Below the pieces are notes generated by a model, which was not told the DNA's origin, searched no databases, and saw only the letters and a program-made list of their open reading frames with translations. Below, one piece after another: positions 1-6,812 of a stretch of DNA of 9,517 nucleotides. The stretch lies in contig PANO01000002.1 in assembly GCA_002707655.1 (NCBI GenBank), positions 6,862-16,378 on the forward strand, written 5' to 3'. Source of the stretch: Deltaproteobacteria bacterium. GTDB taxonomy: Bacteria; SAR324; NAC60-12. Every line of letters starts with the position of its first letter. The first letter of the stretch is position 1. A program made the position numbers and the translations under genes.

Positions 1-2058
1 CGTCTCGGATGGACTCTCATCTTGGGATCCCTCGGCATTCCCATCCTGTTGATGCTCGGACTGGGCATCGCCTTTTTGTTGACTTATCAAGAGGCGATCC
101 TCGATTTCCGCAAAGCCATCGGCGGGATTGAATCCAATACCATCCTTTACGACCGAAACGGCCAGCAGTTTCACTCTTTTCATCGCGGTGAAAATCGACT
201 GGTTGTTTCTCTTCAAAAGATCAGTCGTCCGCTGCAACTCAGCGTTTTGGCGGCGGAGGACACCCGTTTTTTTCAGCATCGCGGGGTGGACACGCGGCGC
301 ATCCTCTCTGCGTTGTGGACGGATTTACTGGAAGGTGGCTGGCGTCAGGGAGCAAGTACGATCACTCAGCAACTCGTCAAGCTGACCCTGCTGACACCGG
401 AAAAAACCCTGACCCGGAAAATCCGGGAAGCCGGAATCGCCATCTCTCTGGAGTTGAAGTTCTCCAAGTCGCAAATCCTCGAACACTACCTCAACACCAT
501 CTATTTTGGGCACGGCAACTACGGGATCGAGCAGGCAGCACGGACCTACTTTGGCCAGAAAGCCAGCGCATTGGGGTTGGCCGAAGCGTCTTTGCTGGCG
601 AGTCTGATCAAAAAACCGGAGGCCTACCTCCGGATTCCGGATTCGCTCTCGGCGAAGGCCACGCATTTCCCTCCGGAAGCGTTGCAGGAATTGCTGAACC
701 GCCGCCGCCTGGTGCTGGCGCACTTGCAGGAGTTGGGGTGGGTTGCAGCAGAGGAGGTGCAAAAGGCACTGGCCTCGCCCGTCCGCATGCGGCTCCCCAA
801 GCGTTCCGGAGAGTTGGGCGCGTACTTTGCCCAGCACGTTGTGCGTTTGTTGCGCAAACGGCATAAGATCGATGAGATTTTTGGCGAGGGCTTCCGAGTG
901 TACACCACGCTCGATCCTAAGGTGCAACGTGTGGCGGAAGCAGTGATTTACCAAGAGTTCTTTGAGAAGCAGCAACGTCCGGAGCAGGTCGCGTTTGTGA
1001 GTCTGGAACCGCATACCGGGAAGGTCCGGGCGTTGGTGGGTGGCAAGAATTACTGGACCTCGCAGTTCGATCGTGCGGTGATGGCCAATCGGCAACCCGG
1101 TTCGGCCTTCAAGCCCCTGCTCTATGCAACAGCACTGGAGCGCAGCTTTGTGCCACAGACTTCCTACCTTGACCAGCCCGTGTATTTTGAGGGCGAGACC
1201 AGCGAGGGCGAACTCACCGTATACGCCCCGCGCAATGCGGACGACCAATATGGCGGAGAGCGCACCCTGACGAACCAATTTGGGGAACCGTACCACGAGG
1301 ACTACATGACGCTGGCAAAGGCGTTTGAGCGCTCCGTCAACACCGTCGCGGTGCAGGTGCTGCATGATCTTGGCATCCATCAGGTCACGCGGCAGGCGCA
1401 AAAGCACGGGATCACGATCCGGAGCGAAATGGGGTTGTGTATCGCACTGGGTTGCTCCGGAGTTTCGCTGCTGCAATTGACGGCGGCCTACGCCCCCTTC
1501 GTCAACGCCGGGCGCTACGCCAAGCCTGTCTTCATCACCCGCATTGAGGAGACCTCCGGACGTGTGCTCTACGAATATCAGCCAACCGAACCCAAAACCG
1601 TACTGAGTGAGTGGACGGCGTTCCGGATGCGCTGGATGCTGGAAAACGTGGTGAAGCGGGGCACCGGACGCCGGGCAGGCTGGGAAAACCCGGATCGGCC
1701 AATTGGCGGCAAGACCGGCACAAACACTGCGTCCCGTGATGCTTGGTTTGTCGGGTTCACCCCAGAATTGGTCGCTGGGGTTTGGGTGGGAACCGACGAC
1801 AACCAGCCGATGCCCGGAGAAAGCGGCGGGCGCACCCCGGCGCTGCTCTGGCACCGCTTCATGCGCGGGGCGCTGGACACGTTGCCCCAAAGGAAACTGC
1901 CGCCGCCGCCCAACCACATCATGCGTTCCACCTGTTCCGTTTCCGGACAACTGGCCACCCGGAACTGTCCAGACACCCTGCCCTACCCCTACCTGCCCGG
2001 AAACTCCTCGCTGGAGTTCTGTAACCTGCATCCCGGTTTTCCCCTGAACAGCAACTAA
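1..2058 (+). CDS. Bifunctional penicillin-binding protein, class A (PBP1A-like), 5' end beyond window
   Basis: The product polymerises lipid II into glycan strands and cross-links the peptides, anchored in the inner membrane with its catalytic domains in the periplasm. Residues are numbered from the codon at position 1. A hydrophobic anchor spans about residues 4-27. The glycosyltransferase (GT51) domain follows, with AAEDTRFFQHRGVD at 84-97 (predicted catalytic Glu86), GASTITQQ at 117-124, RKIRE at 139-143 and ILEHYLNTIYFG at 159-170. The transpeptidase domain has SAFK at 368-371 (nucleophile Ser368), SVN at 445-447 and KTG at 571-573, so both activities look intact. The linker is short, without room for the extra domain that makes E. 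coli PBP1A about 850 residues. A PPPP stretch (634-637) leads into a tail with Cys645, Cys656 and Cys674. The frame is open to the window edge. A TTG at 22 would give no basic N-terminus, so the real start is probably upstream. Family is certain; the exact orthologue (mrcA/ponA type) is not. Confidence 0.95.
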   Translation, partial: RLGWTLILGSLGIPILLMLGLGIAFLLTYQEAILDFRKAIGGIESNTILYDRNGQQFHSFHRGENRLVVSLQKISRPLQLSVLAAEDTRFFQHRGVDTRRILSALWTDLLEGGWRQGASTITQQLVKLTLLTPEKTLTRKIREAGIAISLELKFSKSQILEHYLNTIYFGHGNYGIEQAARTYFGQKASALGLAEASLLASLIKKPEAYLRIPDSLSAKATHFPPEALQELLNRRRLVLAHLQELGWVAAEEVQKALASPVRMRLPKRSGELGAYFAQHVVRLLRKRHKIDEIFGEGFRVYTTLDPKVQRVAEAVIYQEFFEKQQRPEQVAFVSLEPHTGKVRALVGGKNYWTSQFDRAVMANRQPGSAFKPLLYATALERSFVPQTSYLDQPVYFEGETSEGELTVYAPRNADDQYGGERTLTNQFGEPYHEDYMTLAKAFERSVNTVAVQVLHDLGIHQVTRQAQKHGITIRSEMGLCIALGCSGVSLLQLTAAYAPFVNAGRYAKPVFITRIEETSGRVLYEYQPTEPKTVLSEWTAFRMRWMLENVVKRGTGRRAGWENPDRPIGGKTGTNTASRDAWFVGFTPELVAGVWVGTDDNQPMPGESGGRTPALLWHRFMRGALDTLPQRKLPPPPNHIMRSTCSVSGQLATRNCPDTLPYPYLPGNSSLEFCNLHPGFPLNSN

Positions 2059-2060
2059 AT

Positions 2061-2082
2061 AGAGTTCGTTGAAATTTTTTGA
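2061..2082 (+). promoter_or_regulatory. A/T-rich UP-like element upstream of the rpoB promoter
   Basis: An A/T-rich stretch with a GAAATTTTTT core (2071-2080) lies directly upstream of the -35 box at 2083. It resembles the UP elements that contact the RNA polymerase alpha C-terminal domain at strong promoters. The same T-run could instead be the remains of a weak terminator for the preceding gene. The assignment is inferred from position and composition only. Confidence 0.3.
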
Positions 2083-2111
2083 TTGACAGTCTGTCTGTCT
2101 TCCGGTATTCT
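2083..2111 (+). promoter_or_regulatory. Probable sigma70-type promoter for rpoB-rpoC
   Basis: A perfect -35 hexamer TTGACA (2083-2088) is separated by an optimal 17-base spacer from TATTCT (2106-2111), which matches 4 of 6 positions of the -10 consensus including the key A at position 2 and T at position 6. Transcription would start near 2117-2121. The promoter begins 25 bases after the stop codon of the penicillin-binding protein gene and is the best candidate I found between that stop and rpoB. The spacer contains three tandem GTCT units (2089-2100). No extended -10 TG is present. Confidence 0.65.
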
Positions 2112-2202
2112 CAACTGTTTATTAGAGTTTCTTGCTGCTCTTGCTCCAAGCAGACTTTAGCCCTCCTCTATGCATACGGCATCCAGACTTCTCCTTCCTG
2201 TT

Positions 2203-2222
2203 GGTTCTGTTCCTATAGAACT
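2203..2222 (+). promoter_or_regulatory. Hairpin in rpoB leader
   Basis: GTTCTGT (2204-2210) pairs with ATAGAAC (2215-2221) around the tetraloop TCCT; one of the seven pairs is G-U, and G2203-T2222 can add a wobble. It is mainly A-U paired and is not followed directly by a T run, so it is not a clear terminator. The overlapping TATAGA (2214-2219) has no matching -35 box at the right distance. Confidence 0.35.
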
Positions 2223-2291
2223 CGGATTTTGCCCCTCCCTCCACCCTCTTGGAGTGCAGAAAAACTTTCAGAAGTCACCCGCTCATGCATC

Positions 2292-2307
2292 AAGCTCCGG
2301 GCTTTTT
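2292..2307 (+). terminator. Weak terminator-like hairpin in rpoB leader
   Basis: AAGC (2292-2295) can pair with GCTT (2301-2304), extended by a T-G wobble, and the 3' arm runs into five T residues (2303-2307). The stem is only 4-5 base pairs, far weaker than a typical intrinsic terminator. At most it could be a pause or attenuation site within the rpoB leader. Confidence 0.2.
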
Positions 2308-2401
2308 GCGATCTTTGATTCTAGGAGTTGACCCTTGGAATTCTCTTGTGTTGTGGGGAACGCCGGGCGAAGCATCGCTCCTTGCGCTTCCTAATTTTCT
2401 G

Positions 2402-2443
2402 GCGGATTTTCCGCGACCTGCATCCCGCTGCCATGTGGCGGGG
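2402..2443 (+). promoter_or_regulatory. Two consecutive hairpins just upstream of the rpoB ribosome binding site
   Basis: The first hairpin pairs GCGGA (2402-2406) with TCCGC (2410-2414) around a three-base loop. The second pairs CCCGC (2424-2428) with GCGGG (2438-2442), extended inward by two G-U wobbles and a C-G pair (2429-2431 with 2435-2437) and outward by a T-G wobble (2423 with 2443). The second ends 16 bases before the Shine-Dalgarno core. These G+C-rich stems could influence rpoB translation or mRNA stability; no known motif was matched. Confidence 0.4.
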
Positions 2444-2458
2444 AATCTGAACCCTAAC

Positions 2459-2467
2459 GGAAAGGTG
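2459..2467 (+). promoter_or_regulatory. Ribosome binding site of rpoB
   Basis: GGAAAGGTG precedes the ATG at 2473, with AAGG ending seven bases before the start codon. Together with the conserved RpoB N-terminal sequence immediately after the ATG, it fixes the start. Confidence 0.7.
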
Positions 2468-2472
2468 TCCTC

Positions 2473-5400
2473 ATGTCTGTGTTGAAAAACCGGCATCGCG
2501 TCCGCAAATCCTTCGGCGCAATCACTGCACCTTTGGACGTGCCGGATCTGCTTCAGATTCAGAAGGATTCCTACGGGCGCTTCCTTCAGCGCGATGTCCC
2601 CCCGGATCAGCGTGGGAAAGAGGGACTGGAAGCGGTTTTCCGCTCGATCTTCCCGATCTCCGACTTCAGCGGCTCTTCGACGCTGGAGTACGTTCACTAC
2701 CGCCTCGGCGACCCCAAGTATGATGTGGAGGAATGCCGAGTGCGTGGCGTGACCTTCGCCTGCCCGGTCCGTGTGGCCCTGCGCCTGATTATCTGGGAGA
2801 AGGAAGAAGGCTCGGAGACCAAGCACATCCGAGACATCAAGGAACAGGATATTTACCTCGGCGAAATTCCGCTGATGACATCGACCGGCTCTTTCATCAT
2901 CAACGGCACGGAGCGGGTCATTGTCAGTCAGATGCACAAGAGTCCTGGCGCCTTCTTCACCCACGACAAGGGCAAGGGCGTGAGCGGAAGGGTGCTTTAC
3001 TCTGCACGGCTCATCCCACAACGTGGTTCGTGGCTGGACTTTGAGTTTGATGCCAAGGACTTCCTCTATGTGCGCATTGACCGCCGCCGCAAGTTCCCGG
3101 CGACCGTCTTGCTGATGGCACTCGGAATGACGGAAGAGCAGATTCTGGAATATTTCTATTCCTTTGAAACCATCAATCTGGGGGACGCGCAGTCTGGGGA
3201 TGTGCTTGAATCCATGACCTTCCAGCGCGCCTTCAACTCGGCACTCATGCTGGATCAGCGGGTTCAACTCCCCATCACTGATCCGGAATCCGGGGAGATC
3301 CTCGTCAAGCCGAACCAGCGCATCAACAAACGCTTGGTTGCCAAGCTCGAAAAAGCTGGAGTCACGCAGGTTCCCTGCACCTATGCAGAATTGACCGAGC
3401 GCATTTTGGCCCGCACAATTATGCAGGGCGAGCAACTGGTTGCGAAGTGCAACACGCCCATTTCCAAGGAACTGCTGGACACGTTGCTGGAACAGGGCAT
3501 CCGCGAGTTTGAGGTGCTGCACATGGCTCCGCAACTGATTGGGCCGAGCCTCCGGGCAACAATGGAGTTGGACAAGACCACCTCCCCAGAACAGGCGCTC
3601 ATCGAGGTTTACAAAAAGATGAAACCGGGCGATCCACCGACCCTGGAAGCCGCGAAGACGATGCTTCAGAACTTCTTCTTCAATGAAGAGCGCTATAGCC
3701 TCTCCAAAGTGGGCCGCCTCAAGATCAACAAGAAACTGGGACAGGACTACCCCCTTGAGCAGTTGGTCCTAACACATGAGGATATTCTGCTGACCGTGAA
3801 GTACCTGCTGGAACTCAAGGAAGGGAATCCACAGCGTTTCGTTGACGATATTGACCATCTCGGCAACCGCCGGGTGCGCAGCGTTGGCGAATTGCTGGAA
3901 ACGCAGTTCCGGATTGGTCTGGTGCGGATGGAACGCACGATCAAGGAGCGCATGTCGTTGCAGGACACGGAAACGATGATGCTGCATGACATTGTAAACG
4001 CCAAGCCGGTGGCTGGGGCAATTCACGAGTTCTTTGGTAGCAGTCAGCTTTCGCAGTTCATGGACCAGACGAACCCGCTCTCCGAGATCACGCACAAGCG
4101 ACGTCTCAGTGCTTTGGGCCCGGGGGGCCTGACTCGTGAGCGTGCAGGTTTTGATGTCCGGGATGTTCACTCCTCGCATTATGGGCGCATCTGCCCCATC
4201 GAGACACCGGAAGGCCCGAATATCGGCCTGATCGCCTCGCTAGCGACCTTTGCCCGGGTCAACGATTTCGGGTTCATCGAAACGCCCTACCGCAAGATTG
4301 AGGACGGCCGGCTGACAGATCAGGTGGAGTACCTCTCCGCGATTGAGGAGGACAAGTTCCGGATTGCGCAAGCGAACTCGACAGTTGACGAGAACGGGGG
4401 GCTGGTTGAGGAATTTGTCTCATCCCGCTTGGGCAGCGAATTTATGGGAGTACCCCGCGAGGAAGTGGACTACATTGACGTGGCTCCCACCCAGTTGGTT
4501 TCGGTGGCGGCATCGCTCATTCCCTTCTTGGAGCATGATGACGCGAACCGTGCACTGATGGGATCGAACATGCAGCGCCAAGGGGTGCCACTGGTGCGTC
4601 CGACTTCCCCGCTGGTCGGGACCGGCGTGGAGCATCAGGCTGCGATTGATTCCGGAACCTGCGTGGTGGCCAAGCGCTCCGGGCTGGTGGACAGCGTGGA
4701 CGCAGGCCGCATCGTGATTCAGGCGGATGTGGACCTCACCAGCGAGGATACGGTCATCCCTGCGAACGTGGACATCTACCATCTCACGAAGTACCGCCGC
4801 TCCAACCAGAACACCTGCATCAACCAGCGTCCGATCATCCGCAAGGGTGACTATGTGCGCAAAGGGGATGCGATCGCCGATGGTGCCAGCACGGAATCCG
4901 GAGAACTGGCGCTGGGTCAGAACGTGCTGATTGCGTTCATGCCGTGGCACGGCTACAACTTCGAGGACTCGATCATGGTCTCGGAGCGCATGCTCCACGA
5001 GGATCGCTACACCTCGGTCCATATCGATGTGCTAGACATGGTTGCCCGCGACACTAAGCTGGGTAAGGAGGAGGTCACTCGCGACCTTCCAAACGTCAGC
5101 GAGGACGCTTTGAGTTACCTCGACGAGAGCGGGATTATTCAGATTGGTACAACGGTCCGAACGGGAGACATTCTCATCGGAAAGATCACCCCGAAGGGCG
5201 AGACGCAACTCAACCCGGAAGAAAAACTACTGCGCGCGATCTTTGGTGAGAAGGCTGGGGATGTTCGGGACTCCTCCCTGCGTGTGCCTCAGGGCATGGA
5301 AGGGGTGGTGACTGATGTGGTGGTCTTCAACCGCGAGGGTGTGGAGCGCGATGAGCGCACCCGCCAGATTGAGCGGGATCTGCTCGACAAGTACGGGAAG

Positions 5401-6729
5401 GACCATCGTGACGAAATCCGCATCGTCCGGAGTAACCTCGTCAAGCGCATCTTCGCGATTGCTACAGGGCAGCAACTGGCGAAGGATTTTGTGAACTTGC
5501 AGGGTGAAACGCTTTACAAGCGTAATACTGAGATCACACAGGCACTGCTGGAAAGCCTGCCGCTGAATGAAAGTTGGAAGAACTTTGAGGTCAGTGTTCC
5601 TGAGACCAACGGCAAGGTTTCGATCTTGGTGTACAACGCGCTTCAGCAGGTGTACTTGCTGGAGAACGTCTATCAGGACCGCTGCGAGAAGGTCTCCAAG
5701 GGAGACGATCTGCCTCCGGGCGTGATCCGGATGATCAAGGTCTACATCGCCATCAAGCGCAAGCTCTCCGTGGGCGACAAGATGGCTGGGCGTCACGGCA
5801 ACAAGGGGGTGGTTTCGACCATCCAGCCGATGGAGAATATGCCCTACATGGAAGATGGTTCACCAATCGACATCGTGCTTAATCCACTCGGAGTGCCTTC
5901 CCGGATGAACGTTGGGCAGGTGCTGGAGACCCACCTTGGCCGTGTCGCCAAGGGACTGGGCGACCAGATTCAGGCACTGCTGGACGAGCAGCAACCGATC
6001 CAACAACTCCGGGAGTTTCTGGACAAGATCTACGAATCGAAGGTGGTTCGGGAACATCTCAAGAGTTTAGATGATGATGCCTTTCTGGAGTTCGCCCGCA
6101 AAAACCGCTTGGGCGTCTCGATGGCCACTCCGGTGTTTGACGGGGCTGCGGAATCGGATATCCATCGGATGGCCGCACTGGCCAGCTTGCCCAAGTCCGG
6201 GCAGGTGTGGTTGAACGATGGCATGACGGGTGAGCGCTTTGCTCAGAAAGTGACTGTCGGCTACGCCTACATCCTCAAACTGCACCACTTGGTGGACGAG
6301 AAGATTCACGCCCGCTCCACGGGGCCGTACTCGCTGGTGACGCAACAACCGCTCGGCGGCAAGGCGCAGTTCGGCGGACAGCGTTTCGGGGAGATGGAGG
6401 TCTGGGCTCTGGAAGCCTACGGGGCCGCCCACACGCTTCAGGAACTGCTCACCGTCAAGTCCGACGATGTGTACGGGCGGAACAAGATTTACGAGAACAT
6501 CGTCAAGGGCCGTCACCAGATGGAAACCGGACTTCCGGAATCCTTCAAGGTGCTGATCAGTGAACTCAAGAGTCTCTATCTCAACATCGAACTTCTGCAA
6601 GAAACCGATGAGCCGGAGGACTTGGAAACTGGAGGATCCGTGGAAGCCCCTGCGGAAACGAAAACAGTTGCGGAAGTCCCCGCTGTTGCCGAAGCACCGG
6701 AGAGTACTCCGGAAGAAGTCGAAGCGTAA
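2473..6729 (+). CDS. rpoB: DNA-directed RNA polymerase subunit beta
   Basis: RpoB forms one pincer of RNA polymerase and half of the catalytic cleft, pairing with RpoC on the alpha dimer. The predicted protein is complete at 1418 residues, against 1342 in E. coli. Landmarks in order are the N-terminal [20 protein letters not shown] region (15-33), the lobe block with [15 protein letters not shown] (139-153), the fork and rifampicin pocket ([13 protein letters not shown] at 520-532, [14 protein letters not shown] at 539-552), [11 protein letters not shown] (824-834), the flap region, [12 protein letters not shown] (1101-1112, with Lys1103 and Lys1111 matching E. coli K1065 and K1073) and the clamp-forming C-terminus. 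Asp531, His541, Arg544 and Ser546 match E. coli D516, H526, R529 and S531, so no common rifampicin-resistance change is visible; Thr533 replaces N518, as in some other phyla. Residues 1377-1418 form an acidic Ala/Pro/Glu-rich tail. rpoC follows after 83 bases, presumably in one operon. Confidence 0.99.
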   Translation: MSVLKNRHRVRKSFGAITAPLDVPDLLQIQKDSYGRFLQRDVPPDQRGKEGLEAVFRSIFPISDFSGSSTLEYVHYRLGDPKYDVEECRVRGVTFACPVRVALRLIIWEKEEGSETKHIRDIKEQDIYLGEIPLMTSTGSFIINGTERVIVSQMHKSPGAFFTHDKGKGVSGRVLYSARLIPQRGSWLDFEFDAKDFLYVRIDRRRKFPATVLLMALGMTEEQILEYFYSFETINLGDAQSGDVLESMTFQRAFNSALMLDQRVQLPITDPESGEILVKPNQRINKRLVAKLEKAGVTQVPCTYAELTERILARTIMQGEQLVAKCNTPISKELLDTLLEQGIREFEVLHMAPQLIGPSLRATMELDKTTSPEQALIEVYKKMKPGDPPTLEAAKTMLQNFFFNEERYSLSKVGRLKINKKLGQDYPLEQLVLTHEDILLTVKYLLELKEGNPQRFVDDIDHLGNRRVRSVGELLETQFRIGLVRMERTIKERMSLQDTETMMLHDIVNAKPVAGAIHEFFGSSQLSQFMDQTNPLSEITHKRRLSALGPGGLTRERAGFDVRDVHSSHYGRICPIETPEGPNIGLIASLATFARVNDFGFIETPYRKIEDGRLTDQVEYLSAIEEDKFRIAQANSTVDENGGLVEEFVSSRLGSEFMGVPREEVDYIDVAPTQLVSVAASLIPFLEHDDANRALMGSNMQRQGVPLVRPTSPLVGTGVEHQAAIDSGTCVVAKRSGLVDSVDAGRIVIQADVDLTSEDTVIPANVDIYHLTKYRRSNQNTCINQRPIIRKGDYVRKGDAIADGASTESGELALGQNVLIAFMPWHGYNFEDSIMVSERMLHEDRYTSVHIDVLDMVARDTKLGKEEVTRDLPNVSEDALSYLDESGIIQIGTTVRTGDILIGKITPKGETQLNPEEKLLRAIFGEKAGDVRDSSLRVPQGMEGVVTDVVVFNREGVERDERTRQIERDLLDKYGKDHRDEIRIVRSNLVKRIFAIATGQQLAKDFVNLQGETLYKRNTEITQALLESLPLNESWKNFEVSVPETNGKVSILVYNALQQVYLLENVYQDRCEKVSKGDDLPPGVIRMIKVYIAIKRKLSVGDKMAGRHGNKGVVSTIQPMENMPYMEDGSPIDIVLNPLGVPSRMNVGQVLETHLGRVAKGLGDQIQALLDEQQPIQQLREFLDKIYESKVVREHLKSLDDDAFLEFARKNRLGVSMATPVFDGAAESDIHRMAALASLPKSGQVWLNDGMTGERFAQKVTVGYAYILKLHHLVDEKIHARSTGPYSLVTQQPLGGKAQFGGQRFGEMEVWALEAYGAAHTLQELLTVKSDDVYGRNKIYENIVKGRHQMETGLPESFKVLISELKSLYLNIELLQETDEPEDLETGGSVEAPAETKTVAEVPAVAEAPESTPEEVEA

Positions 6730-6736
6730 CGAAACA

Positions 6737-6770
6737 CCGGCTCCCCGAAGGATCAGGCTTGGAGAGCCGG
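6737..6770 (+). other. Hairpin between rpoB and rpoC
   Basis: CCGGCTC (6737-6743) is perfectly complementary to GAGCCGG (6764-6770). After a bulged A, two further C-G pairs (6744-6745 with 6761-6762) and an AAG/CTT pairing (6748-6750 with 6758-6760) can extend the stem. No T run follows, so it is not an intrinsic terminator. It begins seven bases after the rpoB stop codon. Possible roles are protecting the rpoB 3' end, an RNase processing site or a scattered palindromic repeat; the sequence alone does not decide. Confidence 0.55.
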
Positions 6771-6800
6771 GAGTACGATTAGTTGACACTCTCCCTCACA

Positions 6801-6806
6801 TAGGAG
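6801..6806 (+). promoter_or_regulatory. Ribosome binding site of rpoC
   Basis: TAGGAG lies six bases before the ATG at 6813. It is a strong match to the Shine-Dalgarno consensus and selects this start. Confidence 0.75.
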
Positions 6807-6812
6807 CCAAAC

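Larger units (their letters stand above)
2112..2472 (+). other. Long 5' leader of rpoB (untranslated, structured)
   Basis: About 350 nt separate the predicted transcription start from the rpoB ATG. No convincing gene is present: the small open frames lack ribosome binding sites, have unusual composition or conflict with the promoter. Several small hairpins can be drawn: 2203-2222, 2292-2304 (followed by a short T run), 2402-2414 and 2423-2443. The pyrimidine-rich stretch around 2228-2250 is unlike the flanking coding DNA. I did not recognise a known riboswitch or ribosomal-protein operator. Leaders upstream of rpoB in other bacteria can carry attenuation or processing sites, so a regulatory role is plausible but inferred. 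Confidence 0.5.

Noticed and set aside
22..24. TTG as the start codon of the penicillin-binding protein gene
   Set aside because: The frame stays open to position 1 and the codons before 22 continue the hydrophobic anchor; starting here would leave the anchor without a basic cytoplasmic end. GGATGG at 8-13 keeps it possible but less likely.
325..2031. Long open frame on the - strand (568 codons) opposite the penicillin-binding protein gene
   Set aside because: It lies wholly antisense to a gene with intact catalytic motifs, and its translation is Arg/Gln/His-rich with no recognisable domain. This is typical of a shadow frame in G+C-rich DNA.
2047..2080. Terminator for the penicillin-binding protein gene
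   Set aside because: Only a broken A-U-rich stem (AACT 2053-2056 with AGTT 2063-2066, plus AAC with GTT) precedes the T run. It overlaps the stop codon and is too weak to call, so read-through into rpoB is possible.
2079..2318. 79-codon + strand frame in the gap before rpoB
   Set aside because: It would start at a TTG inside the promoter region, has no ribosome binding site, and gives a Cys/Ser-rich composition unlike a real protein.
2170..2331. 53-codon + strand frame starting at ATG 2170
   Set aside because: The sequence before the ATG is pyrimidine-rich (CCCTCCTCT) with no Shine-Dalgarno match, and the translation is not protein-like.
2328..2356. Second promoter closer to rpoB with TTGACC at 2328
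   Set aside because: At 16-18 base spacing there is no acceptable -10 hexamer (TTGTGG at 17 bases).
2290..3534. Open frame on the - strand (414 codons) opposite the rpoB leader and 5' region
   Set aside because: It is antisense to strongly conserved rpoB sequence and has no recognisable protein pattern.
6783..6811. Promoter for rpoC with TTGACA at 6783
   Set aside because: The -35 match is perfect, but the sequence 17 bases downstream is GCCAAA and other spacings give no -10 box; it also runs through the rpoC ribosome binding site.
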